Both the position numbers and the translations under genes were made by a program. A stretch of 64,000 bases of DNA from Pseudomonadota bacterium (GTDB lineage Bacteria > Pseudomonadota > Gammaproteobacteria > Xanthomonadales > Rhodanobacteraceae): contig JAKAWV010000003.1 of NCBI GenBank assembly GCA_021827205.1, forward strand, positions 62,001 through 126,000, read 5' to 3'. Under the pieces are notes generated by a model. The model had not been told where the DNA came from, did not search any database, and worked only from the letters and a program-made list of their open reading frames with translations. Positions 51,098 to 60,014 of this stretch are shown here, in pieces; positions within the stretch are counted from its first letter, which is position 1; the number at the start of each line of letters is the position of its first letter.

Positions 51098-52564
51098 TCA
51101 GATCACCACGGGTTCATCGCCGGCTTGATCGGCATCGGCGGCATCCGCATCAAGGCTATCGCCATCAATGCCGAGCAGCGCGCGACTGTCGCCGGGTTCG
51201 AGTGATTCGACCTCGCGTAATTTTTTGGCGATGGCGCGCGTGCGCACGCCGGTCTGTTCGATCTGCGTGCTGGCCTGATCGAGCTTTTTCTTGACGTTGT
51301 CCAGCACCGCGCCGAACTTGGCGAACTCCGTCTTCACCGCGCTCAGCAGTTGCCACACCTCGCTGGAACGCTGCTGGATGGCGAGCGTGCGGAAGCCCAT
51401 CTGCAGGCTGTTGAGCAGCGCGGTGAGCGTGGTCGGCCCGGCCACGGTGATGTGGTGCTCGCGCTGCAGCACGTCGAACAGGCCGGGGCGACGCAGCACC
51501 TCGGCGTACAGGCCTTCGGTGGGCAGAAACAAAATCGCGAAGTCGGTGGTGTGTGGCGGCGCCACATACTTGCTGCGAATGGTCTCGGCCTGCTGGCGGA
51601 TGCGTCGCTCCAGCGCGGCGCCGGCCTGCGTGGCGGCGTCAGCGTCGGCGCGCTCCTGCGCGTCGATCAGGCGCTCGTAATCCTCGCGCGCGAACTTGGC
51701 GTCGATCGGCAGCCACACCGGCGTATCGCTGGCATGGCCGGGCAGGCGGATGGCGAACTCGACGCGCTCGTTGGAGCCGGGCACGGTGATCACATTGGTG
51801 GCGTACTGCTCGGGCACCAGCATTTGTTCAAGCAACGCGCCCAGTTGCACCTCGCCGAAGGTGCCGCGCGTCTTGACGTTGCCCAGCACGCGCTTGAGAT
51901 CGCCCACGCCGGTGGCCAGCTCGCGCATCTCGCCCAACCCGCGCTGCACGGCTTCCAGGCGCTCGGATACCAGCGCGAAGGATTGGCCCAGACGCTGTTC
52001 CAGCGTGGCCTGAAGTTTCTCGTCGACGGTGGTGCGCATTTGTTCAAGCTTGATGGCATTGTCGTCTTGTAACGCCTTGATGCGCGTCTCCAGCGTGGCG
52101 CGCAGCTCGCCCAGGCGTTGCTCGCTGGATTGCAGCAAGGCTTGCAATTCGACGCTGAGGCGCGCGCCGAGTTGCTGCTGCGCGATGGCTTGCTCGGCAC
52201 GCGACTGGCGCGCCTCCGCGCCGAGCGTCTCGCGCAGCGTGGCATGACTGCGCTGCAGACGCTCGTCCATTTGCTGCAGACGCGTGGCGAAGGATTCCAG
52301 ACGCAGATGCTGCTGCTGCGCCAGCGTGCCGCCCAGTTCCTGCTGCTGCGCCTGCGCGCGCGCCAACGCCGCGGACTGCTCGCCGCGCGCCGCGCGCAGC
52401 TCCTCACGCAGGGCTGCTTCGAGCCGCGCCAGCGTCTCGCGCTGCTCGTTCCAGCGTGCCTCGCCCGCGGGATCGCGGCGCGCACGCAGGCTGAACAACA
52501 ACGCCATCAACAGGCCCAGCGCCAGCACCGCCAGCAGCACGTCGACCCAAAGACCGGGATTCAT
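51098..52564 (-). CDS. rmuC: RmuC-family DNA recombination protein
   Basis: A 488-residue RmuC homologue. An N-terminal membrane helix (VDVLLAVLALGLLMALLF) is followed by a long coiled coil (~40-230, rich in Q/E/R/A) and the conserved nuclease-like core: LGNVKTRGTFGEVQLGALLE, VWLPIDAKFAREDYERL (Asp-x-Lys motif of a PD-(D/E)XK fold), TDFAILFLPTEGLYAEVLRR. RmuC limits inversions between short inverted repeats in E. coli. ATG 52564 is preferred because GGAG lies five bases before it; 52570 is also possible. Confidence 0.93.
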   Translation of the reverse strand: MNPGLWVDVLLAVLALGLLMALLFSLRARRDPAGEARWNEQRETLARLEAALREELRAARGEQSAALARAQAQQQELGGTLAQQQHLRLESFATRLQQMDERLQRSHATLRETLGAEARQSRAEQAIAQQQLGARLSVELQALLQSSEQRLGELRATLETRIKALQDDNAIKLEQMRTTVDEKLQATLEQRLGQSFALVSERLEAVQRGLGEMRELATGVGDLKRVLGNVKTRGTFGEVQLGALLEQMLVPEQYATNVITVPGSNERVEFAIRLPGHASDTPVWLPIDAKFAREDYERLIDAQERADADAATQAGAALERRIRQQAETIRSKYVAPPHTTDFAILFLPTEGLYAEVLRRPGLFDVLQREHHITVAGPTTLTALLNSLQMGFRTLAIQQRSSEVWQLLSAVKTEFAKFGAVLDNVKKKLDQASTQIEQTGVRTRAIAKKLREVESLEPGDSRALLGIDGDSLDADAADADQAGDEPVVI

Positions 52565-52686
52565 CGTCATCTCCACGCCACGGCATCGATCAGCGCGCAG
52601 TTTAGGCGCTTGCCGATCGCAAACCTTGCGACGCCGCTGCGGCGCGGCGCTGCTAGGCTGATGCACGGGTCCATCGGGGGAATCTC

Positions 52687-55600
52687 ATGCGCAGCGCATC
52701 CGCAGTGTTTTTGCTCGCAGCCTTGGGTTTGGTCACGGCGCCAGCGCTGGCGCGCCCGGCGGGTGCGTCGCCGCCGGATACCATGCAGCGCGAAGCCGCC
52801 TGGCAGCAGCACGAACACATGGCGCAGGACTCGCTGTTCCGCGCCATGCACTGGAACAGCATCGGACCAGTGGCGCAGGGTGGGCGCGTGGTGGCGCTGG
52901 CCGGCGTGCCTGGTCAGCCGTATACGTTCTACGTGGCGTATGCCACCGGCGGGGTGTGGAAAACCACCGACAATGGCCAGCACTTCACACCGATCGGCGT
53001 CGGCTTGCCGACCGAGGTGATCGGCGCGATCGCGGTCGATCCCGAGCATCCGCAAACCTTGTGGGTAGGCACCGGCGAGGCCAACTCCTCGCGCTCGTCG
53101 TTCGGCGGCATGGGCGTGTTCCGCTCCGACGATGGCGGCAAGACCTTTCGCGCCGCGGGGCTGGCCAGCTCCGACCGCATCGCGCGCATCGTGATCGATC
53201 CCAAGGACAGCGACACGGCGTACGTGGCCGCGTTGGGCAAGCTCTATTCCACGGGCGGCGAGCGCGGCGTGTACCGCACGCGCGATGGCGGCAAGACCTG
53301 GCAACGCGTGCTGGCCGGCAGCACGCCGTGGACCGGGGCCATCGATCTGGCCATGGACCCGCGCGATCCCGACGTGCTCTACGCCGCGCTGTGGGATCGC
53401 CAGCGCAGCGCCTGGAATTTTCGCGGCAACGGCCTCGGCTCGGGCTTGTGGAAAAGCAGCGACGGCGGCGATCACTGGACGCAACTGACGCAGGGCTTCC
53501 CAACCGGTGATGAGGTTGGTCGCATCGGCATCGCCATCGCCGCCAGCAACCCGGACATCGTTTACGCCAGCGTGGATGACTGGGGTACGCTGCCGCCGGA
53601 TCGGCGCGCGCTGGGTGACGAGCCGCTGTCCCCGGCGCGCCTCGCCAGCATGAGCAAGGCCGAGTTCCTGCGCCAGTCGCCGGACGCCATCGAGGCCTTC
53701 ATCCGCGCCAACGATTTGCCCACCGATCTGACCGCCGAAAAACTCACCGCCATGATCCGCGCCGGCAAGCTCAGCATGGAGCAACTGCGCGCGCGGCTGA
53801 AAGAGGCCGAAGCCGACCTGTTCGATACGGACCGCATCGGCCTGGAGGTGTACCGTTCCGACGACGCCGGCGCGCATTGGGTGCGCGCCAACGCCAAGCC
53901 GCTGCGTCAGGTGTACTTCACCTACGGTTACTACTTCGGCCAGATCCGCGTCGCGCCCGACGACGCGCAGCGCGTGTACGTGCAGGGCATGCCGATGATC
54001 GTCTCGCAGGACGGCGGCAGAACCTGGGCTGGGCTCAACGCACCCAACATGCACGTTGACTACCACGACCTGCTGATCGATCCGGCGTTTCCCAAACGCA
54101 TGCTGGCGGCCACCGACGGCGGGCCGTACATCAGCTACGACGGCGGCCAGCACTGGCAGGCGCTGAATGCGCAGGCCGTGGGGCAGTTTTATTCGGTGAG
54201 CTACGATTTCGCCAAGCCGTTCAATGTGTACGGTGGCCTGCAGGACAACGGCGTGATGATGGGTCCGTCCACGGCCGATCCGAACAATCCGGACGGCGAC
54301 GGCTGGAAAACCATCAACGGCGGCGACGGCATGGATGTGCAGCCCGATCCGCGCGACAACGGCGTGGTGTATTCCGGCTACCAGTTCGGCTGGTATCAGC
54401 GCCGCGGCCCGCACGGCGTGCACGAGGTGCGCCCGCGCGCGCCGCTGGATGCGCCGCCGCTGCGCTTCAACTGGACCACGCCCATCGAGCTGTCGCCGCA
54501 GCAACCGGACGTGCTCTATTTCGGCGCCGATTACCTGTACCGCTCGCTGGATCGCGGCACGCACTGGCAGGCGCTGGGGCCGGATCTCGCGCCCACGACG
54601 AAGCACGGCAACGTGCCCTACGGCACCATCACCACGCTGGCCGAGTCGCCCTTGCGCTTCGGCGTGCTGTGGGTGGGCACCGATACCGGCAAGGTGTGGA
54701 CCAGCAACGACGGCGGCGTGCGCTGGCGCGAGGTCGATGCGCAATTGCCCCGGCGCTGGGTCAGCCGCGTGGAGCCCTCGCATTTCGACGTGCGGCGCGC
54801 CTACGTGGCGCTCAATGGCTACCGCGACGACGACAGCAAGGCGTACCTGTACCGCACCGACGATGACGGCACGCGCTGGACCGACATCGCGCGTGGCCTG
54901 CCCGCCGAGTCCATTCACGTGGTGCGCGAGGATCCGCACAATCCCGACGTGCTGTACGTGGGCACCGACCGTGGCGTGTACGTATCGCTGGATCGCGGCG
55001 CGCACTGGCAATCGCTGCAGGCCAACCTGCCCACGGTGCCGGTGCACGACCTGGCCATCCAGCCGCGCGATCGCGTGTTGATCGCGGGCACGCACGGGCG
55101 CAGCGTGTGGACGTTGGATGTGCTGCCGGTCGAGGATCTCACCACGCACCTGATGGCGCAGCCGCTGCACCTGTTCGCGGTCGCCGACATCAAGGCCAGG
55201 CGCGACTGGTGGCGGCGCGGCTCGCCGTGGTTCGACACGCGGCACGACGCACCGCAACTGAGCGGCAGCTTCTGGGCGCGCAGCGCCGGCAGCGCCACGT
55301 TCACCGTGCTCGATGACGCCGGCCTGCCGATCCAGCACTGGCGCGCGCCGGCCGTGCGCGGCATCAACCTGTGGCGGTGGAATCTGCTGATGGACGGCCA
55401 GCTGGCGCTGGCGGCGGAAAACGCACGCCTGGCACGCGAACACCTCGCCCCGGCCACGGCCAACTGGTCGGCCATGCCGGTGCGCCAGGCGCTCGAGCTC
55501 GGCCAGCCGCTGCGTCTGATGCCGGGCAAGTACACCTTGCGCGTGCAACTGGGCGATGCGCTCAGCAGCTCGGTGTTCGAGGTGAAACCGCCGCCGCCGT

Positions 55601-55740
55601 TCAAGCCGCGTGTAACGCCGCCGTGGACGCCGCGCACGCGCGACTTCTGGACACGGCGCGCGCCCGGCCAGGGCGATTCCGGCGCGGATGCCGCCGCCGC
55701 CGCGGAGCGTCAGCGCGAAGCCGCAGGGGCCGGCCAGTGA
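52687..55740 (+). CDS. Secreted BNR/Asp-box beta-propeller protein (VPS10/sialidase-like)
   Basis: A 1017-residue protein with a signal peptide (to APALARPAG). It contains about ten Asp-box (S-x-D-x-G-x-x-W) motifs, for example SDDGGKTF, TRDGGKTW, SSDGGDHW, SQDGGRTW, SYDGGQHW, SLDRGTHW, SNDGGVRW, TDDDGTRW and SLDRGAHW, which mark the loops of two multi-blade beta-propellers. Such genes are commonly labelled glycosyl hydrolase, but no catalytic residues are evident. The final ~200 residues form a beta-sandwich-like region and a Pro/Arg-rich tail. An outer-membrane or extracellular role is likely; ligand unknown. Confidence 0.9.
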   Translation: MRSASAVFLLAALGLVTAPALARPAGASPPDTMQREAAWQQHEHMAQDSLFRAMHWNSIGPVAQGGRVVALAGVPGQPYTFYVAYATGGVWKTTDNGQHFTPIGVGLPTEVIGAIAVDPEHPQTLWVGTGEANSSRSSFGGMGVFRSDDGGKTFRAAGLASSDRIARIVIDPKDSDTAYVAALGKLYSTGGERGVYRTRDGGKTWQRVLAGSTPWTGAIDLAMDPRDPDVLYAALWDRQRSAWNFRGNGLGSGLWKSSDGGDHWTQLTQGFPTGDEVGRIGIAIAASNPDIVYASVDDWGTLPPDRRALGDEPLSPARLASMSKAEFLRQSPDAIEAFIRANDLPTDLTAEKLTAMIRAGKLSMEQLRARLKEAEADLFDTDRIGLEVYRSDDAGAHWVRANAKPLRQVYFTYGYYFGQIRVAPDDAQRVYVQGMPMIVSQDGGRTWAGLNAPNMHVDYHDLLIDPAFPKRMLAATDGGPYISYDGGQHWQALNAQAVGQFYSVSYDFAKPFNVYGGLQDNGVMMGPSTADPNNPDGDGWKTINGGDGMDVQPDPRDNGVVYSGYQFGWYQRRGPHGVHEVRPRAPLDAPPLRFNWTTPIELSPQQPDVLYFGADYLYRSLDRGTHWQALGPDLAPTTKHGNVPYGTITTLAESPLRFGVLWVGTDTGKVWTSNDGGVRWREVDAQLPRRWVSRVEPSHFDVRRAYVALNGYRDDDSKAYLYRTDDDGTRWTDIARGLPAESIHVVREDPHNPDVLYVGTDRGVYVSLDRGAHWQSLQANLPTVPVHDLAIQPRDRVLIAGTHGRSVWTLDVLPVEDLTTHLMAQPLHLFAVADIKARRDWWRRGSPWFDTRHDAPQLSGSFWARSAGSATFTVLDDAGLPIQHWRAPAVRGINLWRWNLLMDGQLALAAENARLAREHLAPATANWSAMPVRQALELGQPLRLMPGKYTLRVQLGDALSSSVFEVKPPPPFKPRVTPPWTPRTRDFWTRRAPGQGDSGADAAAAAERQREAAGAGQ

Positions 55741-55840
55741 CGCAGGCCTGGCAAATTCGTCCGGCGCAGGGATGTGCCGCTTACTTGCGCACTGCAATCC
55801 GAGGCCCGGTTTTGCAGACTGACCAGGAACCACGCGCGTC

Positions 55841-56533
55841 ATGCTGATCCGCCTCGAATCGCGGCGCCGGCCGGGGCCGCGCTGGGCCACGCTGCTGCTG
55901 ACGCTGATCTGCGTGCTGGTGTACGTGGCGCTGACCCTGCAAGCGCCCGGGCAGCGGCTGGCGCTATTGCTGGATTGGGGCAGTATTCCGCGAACCCTGC
56001 TGCAGCCGCCGCCGGGTCCGTGGTGGCGGGTGCAGGGCAATGCCGCGCTGCATTTGTTGACCGCGCTGTTCATGCACGCCGATGTGCCGCATCTGGTCGG
56101 CAACATGGCGTTTCTGCTGATTTTCGGCTTGCCGGTGGAGCGCGCCATCGGCTCGCTGCGCCTGCTGCTGCTGTTCCTGATCGGCGGCATGCTGGCCAAC
56201 ATCGCCGGCGCGCTCAGCCTGCCGCAGGCGGTGATGCCGATCATCGGCGCCAGCGGCGCGGTGTCGGCGATCGTCGGCGCCTACCTCGCGCTGTTTCCGC
56301 GCGCGCATCTGGGCGTGGTGCTGCCGCTGGGCGCGTACCTGGAATTCCTGCGCGTGCCCGCGGCGCTGCTGATCGGGCTGTGGGCGCTGTTGCAAGTCGT
56401 GTTCAGCCGTCTCGGGCCCAGCTTCGGCGCCATCGCCTGGTGGGCGCATCTGGCCGGCTTCGCCTGCGGCCTGCTGGCCGGGCTGTCGCTGCGCCCGCAG
56501 GCGCGCGCGCGCGCGCGGCGCAGTTTGCGCTGA
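55841..56533 (+). CDS. Rhomboid-family intramembrane serine protease
   Basis: A 230-residue protein with about six membrane helices. ALFMHADVPHLVGNMAFLLI holds the conserved His/Asn of helix 2, MPIIGASGAVSAIVGAYLAL holds the catalytic Ser (GASG), and AIAWWAHLAGFACGLLAG the catalytic His. The catalytic pair is complete. Substrates are unknown. It converges with the membrane-protein gene at 56540, six bases apart. Confidence 0.92.
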   Translation: MLIRLESRRRPGPRWATLLLTLICVLVYVALTLQAPGQRLALLLDWGSIPRTLLQPPPGPWWRVQGNAALHLLTALFMHADVPHLVGNMAFLLIFGLPVERAIGSLRLLLLFLIGGMLANIAGALSLPQAVMPIIGASGAVSAIVGAYLALFPRAHLGVVLPLGAYLEFLRVPAALLIGLWALLQVVFSRLGPSFGAIAWWAHLAGFACGLLAGLSLRPQARARARRSLR

Positions 56534-56539
56534 AGTCGG

Positions 56540-57349
56540 TCACATCTCGGCGTGCATCATGCCGGTGGCGCTGGGCGGTGGTGGCACGGCCTCCGCGAAC
56601 ACGTCGCGCCAGGCCACGTACATGAGCACGGCGCTGTAGCTGTAGCTGATCGCCATGAACAACACCATCAGCGCCAGGCGCCACCAGCCGCCCAGCGCAG
56701 CACCTGCGGCGACCAGCGCGGTGAGCAACACGCTGATCGCCAGCGCCAGCGCGATCAGTCCCAGCAGCATCAGCGCGAGGGCGCCAAGGTTGTGCCACAC
56801 CGCGCGCAGGCTCTGGCCCATGGCGGCAAAACCACCTTGCTGGCGCAGGATCACTTGCGGCACCGCGAAAAATGTCAGGGCGGTATTCAATAGTGCGCCC
56901 GCGAGCACGATCACCAGCAGCGGCAGTGCGTGCGTGCGCAGCAGCGCAAGCATGGCGGTCGGATCGGATTGCAGCGCTTGCAGCTTGGCGGGATCATGAC
57001 CGACCGCGCTCAGCATCACGCCGGAAAATGCGATCGCGATCAGCAGGAACCAGCCGATTGATGGCAGGCAGAGCGCCACCAGGCTGGGCAGACGATGGCT
57101 GCCATCGAAGCCCTTGAACAGCATGCCAGGGCCGGGGCGCGTGCCTTGCGCCGCCTGCGCTGCGGCATAGATGATGCCGGCCAGCAGCGCGGGGCCCAGC
57201 AGCAGGATCACGATCGTGCCCAAGTAGGGGATCTGCGAGATCAGCACCAGCAGCAGGCCCAGCATGAAAAACACCGTGAAGTGACGGCCGAACAGGCGCA
57301 GCGCCGTGGCGATCCACTGCATGCCTTGCAAGGCGGGAACTTTGCGCAT
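56540..57349 (-). CDS. BPSS1780-like membrane protein
   Basis: A 269-residue protein with six predicted membrane helices. MRKVPALQGMQWIATALRLF at the N-terminus, LGTIVILLLGPALLAGIIYA and the QSLRAVWHNLGALALMLLGL segment resemble the BPSS1780 family of uncharacterised inner-membrane proteins in beta- and gammaproteobacteria. No active-site residue is evident. ATG at 57349 is preferred over the longer frame. Confidence 0.85.
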   Translation of the reverse strand: MRKVPALQGMQWIATALRLFGRHFTVFFMLGLLLVLISQIPYLGTIVILLLGPALLAGIIYAAAQAAQGTRPGPGMLFKGFDGSHRLPSLVALCLPSIGWFLLIAIAFSGVMLSAVGHDPAKLQALQSDPTAMLALLRTHALPLLVIVLAGALLNTALTFFAVPQVILRQQGGFAAMGQSLRAVWHNLGALALMLLGLIALALAISVLLTALVAAGAALGGWWRLALMVLFMAISYSYSAVLMYVAWRDVFAEAVPPPPSATGMMHAEM

Positions 57350-57450
57350 GTGCGGACACACTCGATGATGCCGCTCGCTGCGGCGGAAGGATGCTAACAC
57401 CGGCCCTTGGCACGTCTGCGCGCTGGAGCCGGGTCGATGTACGCGGATCG

Positions 57451-58212
57451 TCAGGCGGCCTGGCGCGCCATGGCTGCATGCGGGTCGATGGCCGCAATCT
57501 CGGTGCGGCACAAGCGTCCGAAGCCGCGCAGCAGGCGCCGCGCCCAGGGCGTGGGGCGCACCTCATGCAGCAACGCATCGAGGTCGTAACCTTCGGCGCG
57601 CAAATCCGCGGCACGGCGCATGATCAACGCGCGCATGACCGCGGTGCTGAACTCGGGATGGAACTGCGTGGTGAACGCGCGCGCGCCATAGGCGAGGATG
57701 TGATGCGCATCGTGCGCCGTGCGCGCCAGCACGCGCGCGCCGCGCGGTGCCTCCAGCACCGATTGCCGGTGCGTGGTGTGCGCGGCGAAGTGCATGGGCA
57801 GGGGCGCCAGCACGCTCAGCGCTTGATCCTGCGCCAGCAGCTCGATGCGCTGCGTGCCGATCTCGCGCCCCTGCGGGTGGTAGTCCACGCGCCCGTCCAG
57901 CGCATGCGCCAACAACTGGTGGCCGTAGCACACGCCGAACAGCGGCAGGTTCGCGTCCAGCGCCATGCGCAGCCACGCCGCGGTGCACTCGCTCCACCTC
58001 GCGCGCTCGCTGACCATGGCCATCGAGCCGGTGATCACCGCACCGGCGATGGTCTCCGGCGCCGGCAGTGACTCGCCGCGATCAACATGCACCACAAGCG
58101 CCTGCGCGCGTGGCCAGCGCAGCGCATGCAGAAACCAGTCGGCGTAATCGCCGTGACGAGCGCGAATTTCTGGCGGCGGCGTGCCGGTCGACACGATCAT
58201 CAGCGGGCGCAT
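57451..58212 (-). CDS. Class I glutamine amidotransferase-like protein
   Basis: A 253-residue protein of the GATase-1 family (YfeJ/GMP-synthase-like stand-alone type). The nucleophile elbow GVCYGHQLLAHA supplies Cys, and TTQFHPEFS supplies His and Glu, so the catalytic triad is complete. AGAVITGSMAMVSERA is the usual segment before it. The partner synthetase, if any, is not next to it; actual substrate unknown. It is divergent from the sulfotransferase gene. Confidence 0.92.
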   Translation of the reverse strand: MRPLMIVSTGTPPPEIRARHGDYADWFLHALRWPRAQALVVHVDRGESLPAPETIAGAVITGSMAMVSERARWSECTAAWLRMALDANLPLFGVCYGHQLLAHALDGRVDYHPQGREIGTQRIELLAQDQALSVLAPLPMHFAAHTTHRQSVLEAPRGARVLARTAHDAHHILAYGARAFTTQFHPEFSTAVMRALIMRRAADLRAEGYDLDALLHEVRPTPWARRLLRGFGRLCRTEIAAIDPHAAMARQAA

Positions 58213-58307
58213 GCAAGATCCTTCACCCACGGCTGCCGCGGGCAATGCGGCGCATTGTAGCCAGCGCTTCCGGCACAATCCGAACATCGCCTGACTCCGG
58301 CACACCC

Positions 58308-59867
58308 ATGTACACCCAGCGTCTGTGGCTGCGCGCCCAGCAACACATCGCCGATGGCCGCCTCGACGCCGCGGCCAGCAATCTGCAATCACTGCTGGAA
58401 CGCGAGCCCGGCAACGCGCAGGCGCGCATGCTGCTGTCCAGCGTGGCGCTGGGGCGGGGCCAGTTGCGGCAGGGCTGCGCCGAGGCGATCGCCGCGGCGC
58501 AGACGCTGCCGGACGATGCGGAGATGATCGCTACCGTGGCCATGTGCCTGTTTCGGGTCGGCGAAACCGTGGCCACGCGGCAATGCATGCAGCATCCGGC
58601 CATCGCCAGAACACGCGACGGTGCGGCGCTGGCGCGTCTGGCGCACGTGTGGCAGATGCTGGGCGAGCACGCTTCAGCGTTGGCGCTGATGGATCGCGCC
58701 AAGGCGCTGGGCTTCGACAATCCCGAGTTTCGCTACTTCCGCGCGCTGCAATTGCAGTTCAACGGTCGTTTGCACGAGGCCGAGCGCGAAATCGAGGATT
58801 GCCTGCGACTAGGCCCCACCCACGGCCGCGCCTCGCTCACGCTGGCGCGTCTGCACCGGCAGAGCGCGCAACATCACCATCTCGATTACATCGCGCAGCA
58901 ATTGTCGCGCGTCGAGCCGGGCAGCGAGGATCACGCCGCGTTCGAGTTCGCGCGCTACAAGGAGCTGGAAGACCTCGGGCGCTTTGACGAGGCATGGGCG
59001 GCGCTGCTGCGCGGCAACGCTGTCATGGCCGCGCGCAATCCGCACGATGCCGCGCTGGAACAGCGCCTGTTCGCGCGCCTGCAGCAGCACTGCACGCCGG
59101 CGTTTCTTGCCGAGTCGGCCAGCGACGACGGCGCCACGCCACAGCCGATTTTCGTGCTCGGCCTGCCGCGTTCCGGCACCACTCTGCTGGAGCGCCTGCT
59201 GGGCAAGCACGCGGCCATCGCCGCACCCGGTGAGCTGCCGGATTTTCCGCGCCAGTTGCGCTGGTGCGCCGATGTGCACGGCACCAGTCTGCTGGACGAG
59301 CGCGTGCTGGATCGGCTCGCTGTCATCGACTACGCGCAACTGAGCCAGCGCTATCTCGCGCAGACACAGTGGCACGCCGGCGCGCGGCCGCGTTACGTCG
59401 ACAAGCTGCCGTCCAACTACATGCTGGCCGGACTGATCCACAAGGCGCTGCCGCGCGCGCCGATCCTGCACCTGGTGCGCGCGCCACTGGATGTGTGTTT
59501 CTCCAACTACCGCGCGTTGTTCGGCGATGCGCACAACTACAGCTACAGCCTCGACGACATGGCCGTGCACTACCGCCGCTACCGCGCGCTGATGGCGCAC
59601 TGGCACGCGGCCATGCCGGGGGTGATTCTTGATGTCGATTACGCCACGCTGGTCAGCGATACCGAGGCCGTGATGCGCCGCGTGCTGGCGCACTGCAAGC
59701 TGCCTTTCGACGCGGCTTGCACCGAGTCCACCGGCGCCGGCGCGCCGGTGTCCACGCTCAGCAGCGCGCAGGTGCGCGAGCCCATCCATCGCCGTGGCGT
59801 GGATGCCTGGCGCCGCTACGAATCGCAGCTCGCGCCGCTGCGCAACGCACTGGCTGATCTGCTGTAA
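58308..59867 (+). CDS. TPR-repeat sulfotransferase
   Basis: A 519-residue fusion: residues ~1-255 are TPR-like helical repeats (AQQHIADGRLDAAASNLQSL, FRALQLQFNGRLHEAEREIE), and ~275-519 a PAPS-dependent sulfotransferase domain. IFVLGLPRSGTTLLERLLGK is the 5'-phosphosulfate loop; LHLVRAPLDVCFSNY is the 3'-phosphate region. Members with this layout are frequent in xanthomonads and alphaproteobacteria; acceptors are unknown. The ATG at 58308 fits the start of the repeats. Confidence 0.9.
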   Translation: MYTQRLWLRAQQHIADGRLDAAASNLQSLLEREPGNAQARMLLSSVALGRGQLRQGCAEAIAAAQTLPDDAEMIATVAMCLFRVGETVATRQCMQHPAIARTRDGAALARLAHVWQMLGEHASALALMDRAKALGFDNPEFRYFRALQLQFNGRLHEAEREIEDCLRLGPTHGRASLTLARLHRQSAQHHHLDYIAQQLSRVEPGSEDHAAFEFARYKELEDLGRFDEAWAALLRGNAVMAARNPHDAALEQRLFARLQQHCTPAFLAESASDDGATPQPIFVLGLPRSGTTLLERLLGKHAAIAAPGELPDFPRQLRWCADVHGTSLLDERVLDRLAVIDYAQLSQRYLAQTQWHAGARPRYVDKLPSNYMLAGLIHKALPRAPILHLVRAPLDVCFSNYRALFGDAHNYSYSLDDMAVHYRRYRALMAHWHAAMPGVILDVDYATLVSDTEAVMRRVLAHCKLPFDAACTESTGAGAPVSTLSSAQVREPIHRRGVDAWRRYESQLAPLRNALADLL

Positions 59868-59966
59868 CGCGGGCGGCGGTCGCGGAGTGCGGCGCCCGAT
59901 TCGTCTGCCTTGTGATGACCCGGCGCCTACAGAATTCGTCATGACGAGTGCTGGCGCACGCAAAAA

Positions 59967-59988
59967 AGCCGGCCCTCACGGGCCGGCT
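59967..59988 (-). terminator. Intrinsic terminator of the TonB receptor gene
   Basis: AGCCGGCCC-TCAC-GGGCCGGCT, a 9-bp G/C-rich stem with a 4-base loop, followed on the minus strand by a run of six Ts (59962-59967). It lies 26 bp after the receptor stop codon. Confidence 0.9.
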
Positions 59989-60014
59989 GTACACGATCGC
60001 GATGTTGCTCGGGA

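Noticed and set aside
52567-56244. 1225-codon minus-strand open frame
   Set aside because: It is antisense to the Asp-box protein and rhomboid genes, is full of Arg/His/Gly/Ala without domain patterns, and results from the strong third-position GC bias. The same holds for 32321-35185 (minus), 42928-44766 (plus) and 20697-21812 (minus).
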